A stretch of DNA of 64,000 nucleotides from positions 1,644,501 through 1,708,500 of the forward strand of contig NC_080050.1 in the NCBI RefSeq assembly GCF_026212465.1. Direction: 5' to 3'. Origin of the DNA: Amaranthus tricolor (Eukaryota; Streptophyta; Magnoliopsida; Caryophyllales; Amaranthaceae). A model generated the notes under the pieces. That model was given only the letters and a program-made list of their open reading frames with translations. It was not told where the DNA came from and ran no database searches. Made by a program: the position numbers and the translations under genes. Within the stretch, counting starts at the first letter, position 1, and every line of letters starts with the position of its first letter. Below are positions 1 through 12,400 of the stretch, one piece after another.

Positions 1-1894
1 TCTTTGTCTAAAACTAAGACAAATGTTTATGGATAAAATATTATCTTTACTAGTTTACACTTAGAAGTTTAAAATTACCTCCCCTATTTGTAAACATTCA
101 ATCACAAATAGAAATGACAATTCCTTGTGATTCAATTCAAAATTGAATTTCATACATATAATTATGTATAACTTGAGAAATTTTCTTATATTATTACAAA
201 CTAGTAATAATAAATAAATTATTAAACATTATGGAATTTATTTGTGATAATATATATTTTATGCTTAAGGCATAAAATACATTATCATACCACTTGATAA
301 TTCACATGTCTTAAAGGACACAATTTTATAAGTAGATACTTAAAAATAGTAATCACTTTATAGTTATTAAAATAAATCAACTTGTCACATATAATTCATG
401 AATAAATTATACACCATCTATTTACTTATAATTTCAACATTGTTGAATTATACATAATAATTTAAATGTAATTATTATAATAATGATCCAACCATATTAA
501 ATTTAGATTTAATATGTTTCATATACACAAATATGTATATCCATATGATATAAAAGTTCTACCCCTTAATCTTCGTTATAATATAACTAGATTGACTTGG
601 GTAATTACATAACTTATTTGAGTATTTCAATATAAATCATTACCCCTTTTATTTTCTATAAAGAACTTGGGTAATAAAAAAAAATCTGTCACTTTAATTT
701 TGTCTCATCATAAGATACTTGACAAAAGTCAATAAATTTATCATTTACTTATAAGTAGTTATTTACAAATAACTATCATAACTAACCACAAAAATGGTTA
801 CATCAATAAAATTGATACTTTATTTCATAATTAACAATAAAATAAAACAATTACAAATCAACAAACTGAGATTAATCGAAAGTATGCTAAACAAAATTAT
901 CATAACTTTGGTTTTGATGCTACACGACATACATCAATTATCAAGATGATAAAACAAAATTAATCACTTTCTTTAAACATGCCTCATGAAGAATTAATTC
1001 CATCAAGTATAGAACATAATCATACTTTAATCAATCAATATCCGATAAAACACATACTTGATGTATACTTGGCAATTTTAATTTATATATAATATATAAA
1101 TCCTAACATGTAGTACTTTTATTCCATACTACAAAATTTCATTGCCCTATTAACCATGATGATCACATGAATAGATTTCTATTCTCTTTTCTTAATTAAT
1201 TATTAAGAAAAATAACACTTTATGATTTCCATCATAAATTTTTATCATCAAAATTACACATATCCACTTCTCTAGATCATATCTTTGTAAAATACTATTA
1301 CCCACATGCTTTACTTCAAATTAAAATTTGAACACATGTATATGATCATCCAAAAGAAGATTTAAATGTATGTAAAGACTTTTTCACAAATTTTAACACA
1401 AAATATCAAATATAATTTATGATCATTAAATCTCAAGAGAAACCTATTTGTTTTCCATGATACTTCTTCTTACTAAAGATACCCATGAAAATAAATATTT
1501 CATTTGCCATCATCAGAACTTCATGCCGAAATAACTGTTCAACTTGATGAAAAATTTTAACGAGATCCTTAACGCTTTCCATCTTTGAAAAATTATCACA
1601 ATAGATTATTGGAAATATAATGCAATTACAAATAAACAAATCAATTCGTATTTTCCTTGTGTGGATAGCAATGGAACTCCTTGCTTTGTAAATCACCAAA
1701 TCGACACCATGAAGATAAGGTTGCGACAATCAGAGAAGTCGCTTGGAAACTTGATATGAGTAGAAGGCGTTCATGCACTTTCCTATTGTGATATTTCTCC
1801 CACAAAAGGTGCTTGGGATGATAAAATGAAATTCACAATGAGATACAATTTACACAAAAAAATTCTAGCACAAGGAAATTGCAATAGTAAATAC
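1..1894 (-). mobile_element. Decayed Copia-like sequence, palindrome-rich
   Basis: No recognisable gene lies here. The stretch is very AT-rich and holds at least ten short perfect inverted repeats between 131 and 1332. Read on the minus strand it appears to continue the Copia-like LTR that starts near 3947, once the element at 1895-3489 is removed. The only open frame of note is 1433-1729 (minus, 98 codons), which resembles no family I know. The assignment to Copia is an inference from the flanking LTR-like piece. The element would run off the left edge of the window. Confidence 0.35.
131..1332. repeat. Cluster of short perfect palindromes
   Basis: Perfect hairpins seen directly: 131-137/141-147; 152-158/163-169; a nested pair with arms 245-251/281-287 outside and 256-264/270-278 inside; 433-438/442-447; 493-502/507-516 (10-bp arms, TTAG loop); the 12-bp palindrome 746-757; 757-764/767-774; 783-788/795-800; 1189-1196/1202-1209; 1219-1226/1231-1238; and 1315-1322/1325-1332. 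AT-rich DNA gives some by chance, but arms of 8-10 bp with loops of 2-5 nt this often look non-random. Confidence 0.6.
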
Positions 1895-2059
1895 GGGTCT
1901 GTTTGGTTCAGTGAGCAGGATTGGAATGGTATGGAACCCCATACCAGGATGGTATGGATTCAGAACCCCATACCAGACTAAAACTGTTTGGTTCAATACT
2001 GTAATAGATATTCAATCCATTCACACTGTTTGGTTCAATTATGGAATGGATTCTCTATC

Positions 2060-2063
<4 letters not shown>

Positions 2064-2149
<86 letters not shown>
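2064..2149. repeat. (TA)n microsatellite
   Basis: About 85 bp of almost pure TA repeat with one TACA interruption near 2090. The open frames across it (Tyr-Ile repeats) are artefacts. Confidence 0.97.
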
Positions 2150-2153
<4 letters not shown>

Positions 2154-2515
2154 TAAACACACAAATACATACACACATATTATGTTTAAGTAAATTACAA
2201 CCAAAATGTGTTTAAGTAAATACAAATTTGAAGAAGAAACATCCCCAAGTCAAGCTACAATTAGGGACAAAACAACCCAAATAAAACATACTAGTTTTCC
2301 CTCCAATTTCACCAGCTCTAAATCTCAATTTCAGCTAACATTTAAACACAAGATTAGCACAAAATATTCCACAATCAGACAACATGTAACACCCCGAGAT
2401 TTTAATGACGTAATTATTTAATATTTTAATAGTTTTTAAAGATTTTACAATTATTATTTAATTATTTTCGAATTAGTTTTAATAAATTTCCTTCATATAC
2501 GGATTTAAATGTCAA

Positions 2516-2648
<133 letters not shown>

Positions 2649-2773
2649 TATAGTTACGATGTCTTAAATAAAGATGTTCGAACCAAAATGAGTATTTTAT
2701 TAAAATGTGTGAGTCTCTTAGTTGGGCCTCGCAAGAAAAATAAACTGAGATAAAAATAACAAATAAATAAACC

Positions 2774-2817
<44 letters not shown>

Positions 2818-2836
2818 GTAATAATAATAATAATAA
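2774..2836. repeat. (TAA)n microsatellite
   Basis: About twenty units of TAA with one TAG interruption. It creates a poly-leucine reading frame on the minus strand that is not a gene. Confidence 0.97.
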
Positions 2837-3647
2837 AAACAAGTATAAAAAGACCATGAAACCCTAAATACTAAGCCAGCCGTCATTCTCCCCCCTTCTC
2901 CTCCTTTCTCTTCTTCTTCCTTCCTCCCTCACTCCCGCATCCTTTCCCTTCCCGCACAGCAGCCCAGCCGCCCACAGAACACCACCAGCACCTCACCTCC
3001 GCCAGCAACCGGCCACCAACATCAACCAGCAGCAGGGTTGCGATTTCTTTTCAACCCAAGCAGCCGCTGCCCAACAGCCACGACCGCCCGCTTGCTCCTC
3101 CTCTTCAGCCGCTGCAATAAAGCTTGTGGCTTTATTCTTGCCATCTACCCCTTCTTTAATTTCCCAAATTTCAAATCTTTCTAAATACCCAAAAGAGAAA
3201 AAGATAAAAATTAAGTAATCAGAATGAGAATTTAAGACATACCCAAGTTGAAATTCAGCAAAAATTGGGCGTAATGAAATCTAAAAGCTCTCCTTTGAGA
3301 TTAGGGTTTGAATATGGGAGGAAATTGAGTTTGAAACTTGAGGGGGTAGGAGGGTATGAGATTCTAGAGGATTGGAATGGAATGAGAATCCAGAGGGTAT
3401 GACATCCCAATGTAAAAATGCCTAACCAAACATTGGAATAGTTGTGATACCATTCCATACCATTAAAAATGAACCAACCAAACATGCCCTACAAGTATTG
3501 TAGTGAATTATGAACTTTGATGATATTAAGAGTTAATTACTCTCTCAATATTATCTCGTGAAAGGAAGGAAAGAATGAGAGTATTCTTAAGAGAGAAATC
3601 ATAAATGATATGAAATTGGGATGGAATGTTCTTTGGAATGCAACCTC

Positions 3648-3655
3648 TATTTATA
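3648..3655 (-). promoter_or_regulatory. TATA box of the LTR-like sequence
   Basis: TATAAATA on the minus strand inside the palindrome CTCTATTTATAGAG, about 45 bp downstream (minus sense) of the 34-bp repeats that could serve as enhancer units. Confidence 0.35.
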
Positions 3656-3696
3656 GAGTTATGCATCAAACAATACCTCATTTTGAAACAAAAGTG

Positions 3697-3841
3697 TTTC
3701 ACCAACCAAAGCTTATGAATCAAAGTAATGTTTCACCAAACAAAGCTTACGAACAAAGTAATGTTTCACCAAACAAAGCTTATGAATCAAAGTAATGATT
3801 CATCAAACAAAACTTATGAATCAAAGTAATGATTTATCAAA
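3697..3841. repeat. 34-bp tandem repeat, four units
   Basis: Units start at 3697, 3731, 3764 and 3798, with a broken fifth at 3832. The consensus begins TTTCACCAAACAAAGCTTAT and ends CAAAGTAATG. Unit 2 lacks one base. The units are contiguous without spacers, so this is not a CRISPR array. They lie in the presumed U3 of an LTR. Confidence 0.9.
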
Positions 3842-3947
3842 TTCTTTGAGGCACTTATTGGACTTATAATATATTTATTTAGTCCCACCACTATACTAAG
3901 TATGTAGTATATACAAATCTAGGTCTATATACTATAAATGTTCAACA

Positions 3948-5350
3948 CTATCATTGTAAGATACAGAATAAACCTTTAAATAGGCATAAAAACACTAAAT
4001 ATTTGTGTGAGTTGTACGGAATAAGAATAGTTGAAGGCGATCAATCCATGTCTTAGACTTCTTATAGTTTCTTTTTAATTACCTCGTTTTGTCCTAGTTA
4101 GTTACATAATTTATTAACTAATTTACTTTAGTTACTTATTAATTTATTGTATTCTAATGACTCAGCCTTAGTTCATCTTGTATTTAGATTTTCGGGTAGC
4201 TTTTTGATGCAGTCTTGGTATCCTTTATTTATCTACATATCTTCTTTATTTTTTTCTCGAATTTGTATTATTAATACTTGCTCCTGATATCGAATAGAAT
4301 TTAGAGGTATAATAAGAGGAATAAATACTTAAAAAAATTTAAGAAACTATATTGATCTCTTCTATTAAACTAAAAAATATTGAATAAGCCTTTAATTAGC
4401 CACACAATCATTAATTTTAATTACTAAGCTAAAAATTAGTAGTGAAAGAACCCATTACATCATAATGCTTCCAAAAATTTTGAACAACATGATGAAAAAA
4501 TACTTGGAGCATAATCATCGACATTTTAACTTATCTAAAAAGCAAGAAAAATAATTTGTGGGTATCTATAAAGATGCCTTGCCGTGTAAATTGATAAAAG
4601 GAATGTTTTGGACAGGAATTGAACTCATAAATTTTTCTGAAAAAACAATACTTAATCTAACTGAGACAATGCATAATATTCTTAAGCTGAGGGAGTCTTT
4701 AATCGCGCTCTTCTTTACAGATATGACTTATTGTTTTTCTTTCTTCCACAGACCCTGATTATAGTTTCATATAAGCGGAATAGACTGGGTAAAATGATGA
4801 TGATGATAATAATAAGTAGATATATAATCCATCACAATCAAGTTTTTCATGATCCTCTGAACTTCATCTGGATGTCACTATTTAGTGACATTGGATTAAT
4901 GAAATGTGGTTGAATGTTAGCTTGTATTCATGAATAAACTCATTATATTAATATTCCTTTAATCCTTTATGATGTGGATGGACGGAAATAGAGGGAGATA
5001 GAAGATTTCTTGTTTGGATAAGAAAATAAAAGGGAAGAGATTTAGAGGGATGGATGGATAATAATTATTGTAAAGGTATCAATCTTGTTAAAATTAGAAT
5101 GATTTGAAGGGAAAATTCATCTCTCTTCTCTTTCTTTCCCTCTTTTCCCTCTAAAATTATTATCCAAATGTTAGTGTAAAATTGAAAAAAAAAAAAAAAA
5201 TTCTTTAACTTCTGTAAGTTGTGTAAAATTGAAAAAAAAAAAAAAAAAAAACTCTTAACTTCTGTAAGTTGATTATTATATGTAGCGAGAAGTCTGAACA
5301 CTGCAATATCAAGAAGTTGTAAAAAAGTTGGAGCGGGAAGCATTCTCTAA
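3948..5350. other. Intergenic, no gene seen
   Basis: AT-rich sequence without a supported reading frame. It holds a short ATG/ATA run near 4796-4815 and a 48-bp tandem duplication at 5174-5270. Confidence 0.6.
5174..5270. repeat. 48-bp tandem duplication with poly-A
   Basis: Two adjacent copies (5174-5220 and 5221-5270) of GTGTAAAATTG, a run of 17-20 A, then TTAACTTCTGTAAGTT. Confidence 0.85.
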
Positions 5351-5422
5351 TATCAGAGCCAGGTTTCGATCCTGGGACCTGTGGGTTATGGGCCCACCAC
5401 GCTTCCGCTGCGCCACTCTGAT
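5351..5422 (-). tRNA. Initiator tRNA-Met (CAT)
   Basis: The 72-nt minus-strand sequence folds as a standard cloverleaf. The acceptor stem ATCAGAG pairs with CTCTGAT, the discriminator base is A, the D arm is GTGGCGCAGCGGAAGC, the anticodon arm is GTGGG-CCCATAA-CCCAC with CAT at 388-390 of the 5001-6000 block (5388-5390), and the T arm contains GATCGAAACC. The first pair is A-T, and the T loop is GATCGAAAC rather than the TTCGAAAC type of elongators, both features of plant cytosolic initiator tRNA-Met. No intron is present and CCA is not encoded, as expected for a nuclear gene. Its 3' end plus CCA is complementary to the TGGTATCAGAGCC primer-binding site of many plant LTR elements. Confidence 0.97.
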
Positions 5423-6186
5423 TTGTTGTGAAACATTCGCAAAAAATATATATAATTACAGAGCCACTACTTAACAGGTTCATTCCGGTTATTACTCTTT
5501 TATTCCAAAGCTCAAACCACATTTAATGCGATAATTAATCATTTGGGGATTATTTTTGATTTCCTTTTTTAATAAAAAGAAAATCATATTTTTTTATTGT
5601 AAGTTATTCTCTATTTTCATCTATTCTGCAATCTCAAAATTGTGTAATTTCATGATATTTTCTCCGATAATTTTATGTATATTGTTGGTTAGGTTTTACC
5701 GTTTTATTAAGGTTTTATTTTCTTTGAAGCAAAAAATATGTTCAATAATATATGTTAAATTTAAATGATTTATGGTCAATAAACATTTTTATTGTTGATA
5801 ATTCAATTTAGTAGTCTAGGATATGATAGTGTTTTGTATATGGTGCCAGAAAAAAAAATAACAGATCAAGTGATTGTAGATTTGTAGGTACTAGGTAGAG
5901 AAATTTTGATATTTTTTTTATGTTACAAAAATATGTAATTTTCTTGCAAGATGATAATGAGATTGTTACAAATTGTTACAAGATGATAATGAGATTTTTA
6001 CAAATTATGAGAATCACATATCTTTAGTTCACGGATTATGAAATTGATTACAATGTAGATGATAGATGATAGATGATAGATGATAGATGATAGATAATAA
6101 CGATGTAAATGATGAAATAGAGAAGACAAAACAAGCTAAGGAATTGATACAGACTAAAGTTCCATTTTTATTGTTTATTTTTGTAA
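5423..6186. other. Intergenic, no gene seen
   Basis: AT-rich spacer. The only structure is a 7-bp microsatellite (GATGATA, about six units) at 6056-6097. Confidence 0.6.
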
Positions 6187-7105
6187 GGAAAAATTATCGT
6201 GAATAATACAATATTTTACTGATTTTTCCTATAATAATACGAATTATTAATTAACTATGAATAATACAAATTAACATGTGTATTTTCCATTGGTATACGA
6301 AATGACTTATAACCTGTTTAGCAAGTTATCTAAAGAAAAAATAAAAAAAAATATATGAATGATAAGAAAAAAAAAATCAAAAACAAAATCCCATCTCCAA
6401 TCTCCCCTCTCCACCCACCCATCACCCTAAACTCCACCCACTGCAAGCATCCGACGGTCGGAGATCCACACACCGCCGGCGACCCTCCCAACCCACCCTT
6501 TTCCGGCAAACCCAACCCACCCATATTCCTAATGCCATTGACCCTTTCTACTTCCAATGCCTTAATCCTATTGCCTAGCACTACCCCCGCCATAGCCAGC
6601 CCAACCAACTACACCACCAAAAGCTACACGCCGACAACCAAAGACCAACCAACGAAGATAAAGATGAAGAAGATTAAGATGAGTGGTGGTCGAATCTGGG
6701 TATCGTGGTGGTGTCGTGGTGGATGGGCAAACTAGGTTATGAATATATGGTGGTGGGTGGAAGGTTAAGGTGAGAGTCGCGAAGAGGAGTTGGCTGCGAA
6801 GGGGGTAGAGGATGGGTGGGGGTCGGGTAGGGGAGTGGGGGTGGAGGCACCGCAGAGGGGTGGAGTAGTGGTGGTTGAGAGGATGGGGTTGGGATGGGAA
6901 GGGGTGGAATGGTTGGTTTTGTTTTTTTTTTCTTTTTTTTTTTTTTTTTTTTTTACAAAATGACCTACAATTATAGGTAACTAATTGGTTAAGTTTGCTT
7001 ATGGAAAATATATATGTCAGTTTGTATTATTTATGGTTAATCAATGATTCGTATTATTGTAGGAAAATCAGTGAAAGATTGGATTATTCAAGGTTATTTT
7101 TTTTT
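6187..7105. mobile_element. Long-TIR Mutator-like element with GC-rich cargo
   Basis: The first ~90 bp (GGAAAAATTATCGTGAATAATAC...) are an inverted, diverged match to the last ~90 bp (ending ...GATTATTCAAGGTTATTTT). The same terminal family occurs at 22471-22761, where a 9-bp duplication is clear. Here the middle carries about 600 bp of strand-asymmetric GC-rich DNA, C-rich to about 6640 and G-rich after. It includes a proline/threonine-rich frame (6355-6735) with no recognisable domain. The cargo could be captured gene sequence. The target duplication at this copy is not clear. Confidence 0.45.
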
Positions 7106-8870
7106 TAATTAACAAGATTGATGAAGACTAAACAACCTAGGTGTCATTAAACTCATTTATTTTTTTTTGCTAATAAATTGGCATTTTATGGTCAATAATC
7201 CCTTAAAGATAAAAGAAGGAAAATGAGTCCAAAGAGAATAATTAAGTGAAAAGTTAGTCCCCAAATATATTTTATATTCATTAAATTTGGTATATTGGCT
7301 ATAAAAAACTTACATTAATAATGATATACAAATATAAGAAATTTAATGGCACGGAATTACACTCCTGCTGTTCCTGCCATCACTAATTGTTTTTACACGT
7401 TGCCTTGTTAGAGCAGTCAATAGCCCCCTCTTCTTCTTTAAAGCGTCACGATCAAACCACTCAATCCCTTGGCACACCATCGTCTCCCTCAATGAAACAT
7501 CTCATGAATTGAGCTATAAGGTGATTAATATCATCTCCATGACTACTTGATTTGGCTCTTACTTTAACACATTTAATTTCAGATATTCGATTTGATTATA
7601 AAATTAATACTATTTCAAGTCATTAGGATTTGAGTTTTTCAAATGACCAGGGTGTTTAGCAAATGATTATTTAGTAGGCTTGTGGTTTTTTGATCAACTT
7701 ATGTCTTCTAGCTTTTTGGTTAATTAAAAGCCAAAAAGTGTTTTATAGATGGTGTTTAAGCCCAAACCAAAATAACTTCTGGTTTTTTGCTCACTTTATT
7801 TCTAATAAACAATTAACATTCAACAACTTTTTATTATATGTTTTTACAATACTTATCATCTACAACTTATTAACAAGCTAACAAAAAATTCAATGCTATT
7901 AGCTAGTCAAAGAAACTAATAGCAAAAGCCAAAAGGCTCCAAAGCAATCTACATTGGAGTCTTCATATATCTTGTTAGTTGGAAGCTAATTTTAAATTAT
8001 TAAGGTAGTGTTTGGGAACATGTAAGTCATTTCAAATTTTAGATTTTAATTACAAAATCATAAATGATCGAATAACTTGTGACAAAGTTTTTGGTAATTA
8101 TGTTCGAATTCAGGATTATAACTAAAGTATTTTTTTTTTTTTTTTGTAAGGGTGAAATTGACACATTTAAATTTAAAATTTTTTATTACCGATGAAATTA
8201 TAGTCAAACGCATTATAAGGTAATTTGATGTTGTAGTTGTAATTTGAGGGATGAAATCTAAAACTATGTGTTACAAACAATATGCAAAAACCGATAATCA
8301 TGATTATAACAAGGGAAATAATGATAACATAATGATCAATTTTACCAAACACATCGTAAGACTAATTAAGAGAATAATCATCATAATGATAACAAGAACA
8401 AACAAGGTCCAAAACCTTTGTTATCTTGAGATTAAGAGAAAGGTCTTAAGGTTTTGATAGAGTGGAGAATATAAGCAAGTATGTGATGATATGATAATGA
8501 ATTGAAGGATATTATTTTTTTATAGAAAAAATTTCGATTTTAGGTGTTTTAATCATAAAAATCTCGACTTTGTATTTTTATGTAAAAATGTCAACTTTTG
8601 AAGGTATCATAATATAAAATATTTAACTTTATTAAATGACTTGTTTGGATGCTAGAGGGAAAGACTCCTCAAAATATTATTCATGATAAATTAAAAATTA
8701 GTATCATTTTAGGAAAATCTTTAAGTTTATCATTTACGATAACTTTTCTTAAACTTTTAACCCCGGCAAATATATAGACAGATTTGTATAGTGCTTATTA
8801 CTCCTTCCAATCTTTGATGTCTCCATTTGGCTTTTGCACGATTTAAAAAACATGTGTTTCACCTCTCTTG
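7106..8870. other. Intergenic, no gene seen
   Basis: AT-rich spacer with no supported gene. Around 8006-8250 there is a MITE-like stretch (GTGTTTGGGAACATG...), but I could not place its second end. Confidence 0.5.
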
Positions 8871-8876
8871 TATGAC

Positions 8877-9040
8877 ACCATCTCACCGTGAGACAAGTCT
8901 ATACAAAAAATCCATTATGCTAAAAGTATAAGACCATTTCACCGTGAGATAAATCCACAAATGGTCCATTATACTAAAAACATAAAATCGTTTTACTGTG
9001 AGACGAATTTATGCAAAATGTCTATTATGTTAAAAGTTTT
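8877..9040. repeat. ~55-bp tandem repeat with palindromic core
   Basis: Three diverged units begin near 8877, 8933 and 8987. Each holds a variant of CTCACCGTGAGAC, then a CCATTATGCTAAAA-like tail. The core TCTCACCGTGAGA is a near-perfect palindrome that also appears singly at about 22096 and, altered, at about 45780. Confidence 0.8.
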
Positions 9041-9424
9041 TATTATCAGACTATATAACCCTCGTATTGGTCATACAAGAATTTGTGAAAAAATTATAAA
9101 AGGTTCCTCAAAAATTCTAATACTCCTACATTATTTGAATTTCTCAAAATATAAAATTAAACGTTAATTTCTAGTACCTTTAACGTTATTTTCTAGAACG
9201 ATTATTAGAGTAAGCATAAGCTCAAACTCAGGAACAGGTGAAGGCAAAAGTTAAACAGAGACCATTGCCTAGTGCTCTTCTGCTTACAGAATATGAATGT
9301 TAGTTCATTCATATCATACAAGGGGAACAAAAGGAGCATACAAAACACAAATTCCGTTACAAGTATGGTCGAAGCAAAGAATCAAATAGAATGATAGCTG
9401 ATTTCCGACTCCAAAAGGGAAGAC
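9041..9424 (-). other. 3' flank of NDUFA2
   Basis: Probable 3'-UTR and downstream spacer of the complex I gene. No other coding signal is seen. Confidence 0.4.
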
Positions 9425-12400
9425 TCATGCTTTAAGACCTTCCCCGGCTTTAACAAGATCCTCGAGTGCCTTAGATATTTGCGACTCATTCATGCCATGC
9501 AAACGAACACCTTTTTCAATGCCAAAGTCTACAAGATACATTAAGAAATGTCAATATTGCAACATATAATGCCAAGGGGTGAAACACACAATATTATTTG
9601 GGATCAAAATGTAGCACGCGCGAAACAAATACATGTATGACAGAATGTGCACCAAAAAGTTTCATGGCAGCAAGGGCAAGGATAGTTGTTCAAATTACTA
9701 AAAACGAGCACAAACTAGCGAGTAGGCAAAACCGATGTCGAGTCACCGCCAATTCTCAAGAATTAAACACAACTCAAAAAAATAGTCTTACAAACTATTT
9801 CATGAAGTGTTTTTCGTTTAACTCATTCAAAATTTGTATAAGTGTGATCACTTGCTTAGTTACAAACAAAGTGAAGCATTCATCGTATCTCTAAGCAAAC
9901 TTCAAGTATACCCAAAGACACTAAAAAGGGTTCAAGTATTGCTCAAGGGATAGTTTCCAAAATATAATCTACGGTCATCTGGTAGGCTTGTTAATTAAGA
10001 ACTCATCAACATAAGAATATTATTGATCTTGTAATTTTCGTTATTTTTATAATCTCCTTGTAATTTACTATTGTCATTGTTGTATTAGTGCATTATTATT
10101 CAACAAACTTGTGCAAAATTTAATCCTCTTCAAGAGATAACTCACAGCTTCGTCAAGTTAAAAAAGGTTTGAAAGTGTTGATTTCAAAGAGATGGCAAGA
10201 AGGAAAAAGTTCTTCCTATAAGTTTATGCAATAAGCACAGCAATGCCCGTCGAGAATGAAGAGGAAACGTTGGATGAACAGAGGAGGCGCGGGAATGATA
10301 ACTTCATTTGTCGGGGCGTATCCTTAAAGACATGGCAGAGAAGAAAAACTATGTAGTGACTTTTATATATGATTATTCAAAATAATCATACATCATGGAA
10401 CAAAATAAAATGATATCGATTCATTCAATTATTGAATTAATTAAGAGATACAATTTTCAATGAAAGCATTTCTCATTGATGAGTAGGCCTAAGGACCTAC
10501 AACTGGATGGCATTTGTTCATGATGAAACATAAGAACTTGGAGATGAGGATGAAAATTCCCAACCTATTATTAAGGAGTAAGTGGGAAAAGAAAGAAGAA
10601 ACCTTTGGAATAAATCTTGAGGTATATGTGGTTTAAAAGTAAAAGGGACTCGCTTAATACTGTAATTCCATAGTGTATAGTGAAGAAGGTGACCCAATAA
10701 ATTATAAACATACTCTATATTAGGTGCATATCACTGGAAAACTATAAAGAGAGACCTATTTAAAAGAATCCATCAAATATGGCTTGGTCCTAGATCTCTT
10801 TCAACATTAAATGGTTATTCGAATGCAACTTAAATTAATAATGAGATATTAACACTTCTTTAGTAGATGAATATCTTTTTCTAGCCATGTGACGATGTGC
10901 AACATCTAATTCCACAAAGGCGTTCATGTTTATTGCATTAGCTTCAGTTGGCAAGGATGAGAAATGGCTTAGAAGCCCATGCATAAAATTCCTTTGTTGT
11001 AAAAGCTTATAAGCTAGATTGAAAATTTTATTTAACCGCGAGTGCAGTGTACGTGTAGCAAGCACGTCGAACACAATAAAGCTTAAGCTACTGTGGTTTA
11101 ATGAATTGTAATAAATACATTAAGAGAATAAAAATATTGAGAGATAATTGGCAACTAAAACTAATAAACTTTAAGGTTGTAGCCAATAATGATAAAAAAA
11201 CACTAGTATTGAAAATCACTACAATTACATATGGATATAAAATTATTCTTATTGTTCGTAAAATTGTGGGTCTTTAATTAAATATGTGCTCTATTAAATG
11301 GATTTTTTTGGAAAAGGCCTACAGTAAAGAGTACATTAAAAAGTCGCGACATATTATAGTAAGTAGTGACGCATAGTATTGTGTAAGGACTAATCAAGAA
11401 TGGTGTCATAAGTCTTAACTATATCAACACATTTAATTTAATTAATCACTTCATAAAAGCTTTAGCAAAGAGTCTTATGAACATGCTTCAAATGAGCCTA
11501 GATAAACACTTTTGGTGAAACCCAATCTAATGCTTGAAAAACATCAATCATGAAGTTAATGTGGTTGAACTCCTTTATCAAATGTTTGGAAACAACAATG
11601 ATTAATGATCTTGATTAAAGTTTTCAAGGTATGAGTTACATATCACAGGGGCACACTATTTATCTACAAAGTGAGAAAATACCTATGTGAGTTCAAGGTT
11701 TAGCCACCTTACAGACATGCGAGTTTTATGGCTTGATAAAAAAATGAATGAACACATGGCCTTAGATTTTCTTGGCGCAATGCAATTTAAAATATTTATT
11801 CCATGTGTTTCATCTTCAAGTGATCGGATACGAAATGTTGATTTAAGTCCAAAGAAACATCAACATTTGTTGTTGCTTGTTAAGATTTTACACTAATTGT
11901 TGCTTCAATCTCGAACATTTGTGCATTGGATAGTTTGTCTTTCACAAAATGGAGTTAAAGGTCTTTAAGGTCTTTAATAGTATACTCTCCACAATTATTA
12001 TTGGAATTTAGAGCATTCAGTGAACGGTTCCCAAAAGTATTGCAATGATTTGATGCATAGAAATAGAAAAGCATTTGGTCCATTTGGATTTTGGACGAGT
12101 TAGTGCCAACTAAAAGCATGGTAGGTGCCTACTCCACACATACGCATTTGGTCCGTTTGGATGAGTTAGTGCCAACTAAAAGCATGGTAGGTGCCTGATC
12201 CAAAATGGTAGTGGCTTGTTAAACTATTACCTCTATAAACCATTTTGCATACTATTTTCAACGAGTGTTTTTGTTCCAAACACATTCCAATTCCATACAC
12301 ATTTGATCACTTGCTTAGTGGCACAAGTAAAGTGAAGCATTCATTGTGTCTTTAAGAAACCTTTAATTATATCAAAAGGCACTATAAAAGGGTGAGAAAA

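Larger units (their letters stand above)
3490..3947 (-). mobile_element. Copia-like LTR, U3/R part
   Basis: On the minus strand this starts TGTTGAACATTTATAG at 3947. It then carries a four-unit tandem repeat (3697-3831), a TATA box (TATAAATA, 3648-3655) and a transcribed-leader-like stretch that runs into the insertion at 3489. The order TG start, upstream repeats, TATA, leader matches an LTR promoter. No partner LTR or primer-binding site is visible, so this is an inference from structure. Confidence 0.4.

Noticed and set aside
1911..2215. Two overlapping plus-strand frames rich in Tyr-Ile
   Set aside because: They are translations of the (TA)n microsatellite.
2654..2857. Poly-leucine frame on the minus strand
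   Set aside because: Product of the (TAA)n repeat; no gene context.
3697..3841. Short regular repeats that might suggest a CRISPR array
   Set aside because: Units are contiguous with no spacers, and the window is plant nuclear DNA.
6355..6735. 126-codon proline-rich plus-strand frame
   Set aside because: Composition follows the C-rich cargo of a transposon; no domain and no splice or promoter support. Kept only as part of the element.
10835..11074. 79-codon minus-strand frame in NDUFA2 intron 2
   Set aside because: No recognisable family and it lies among decayed repeats.
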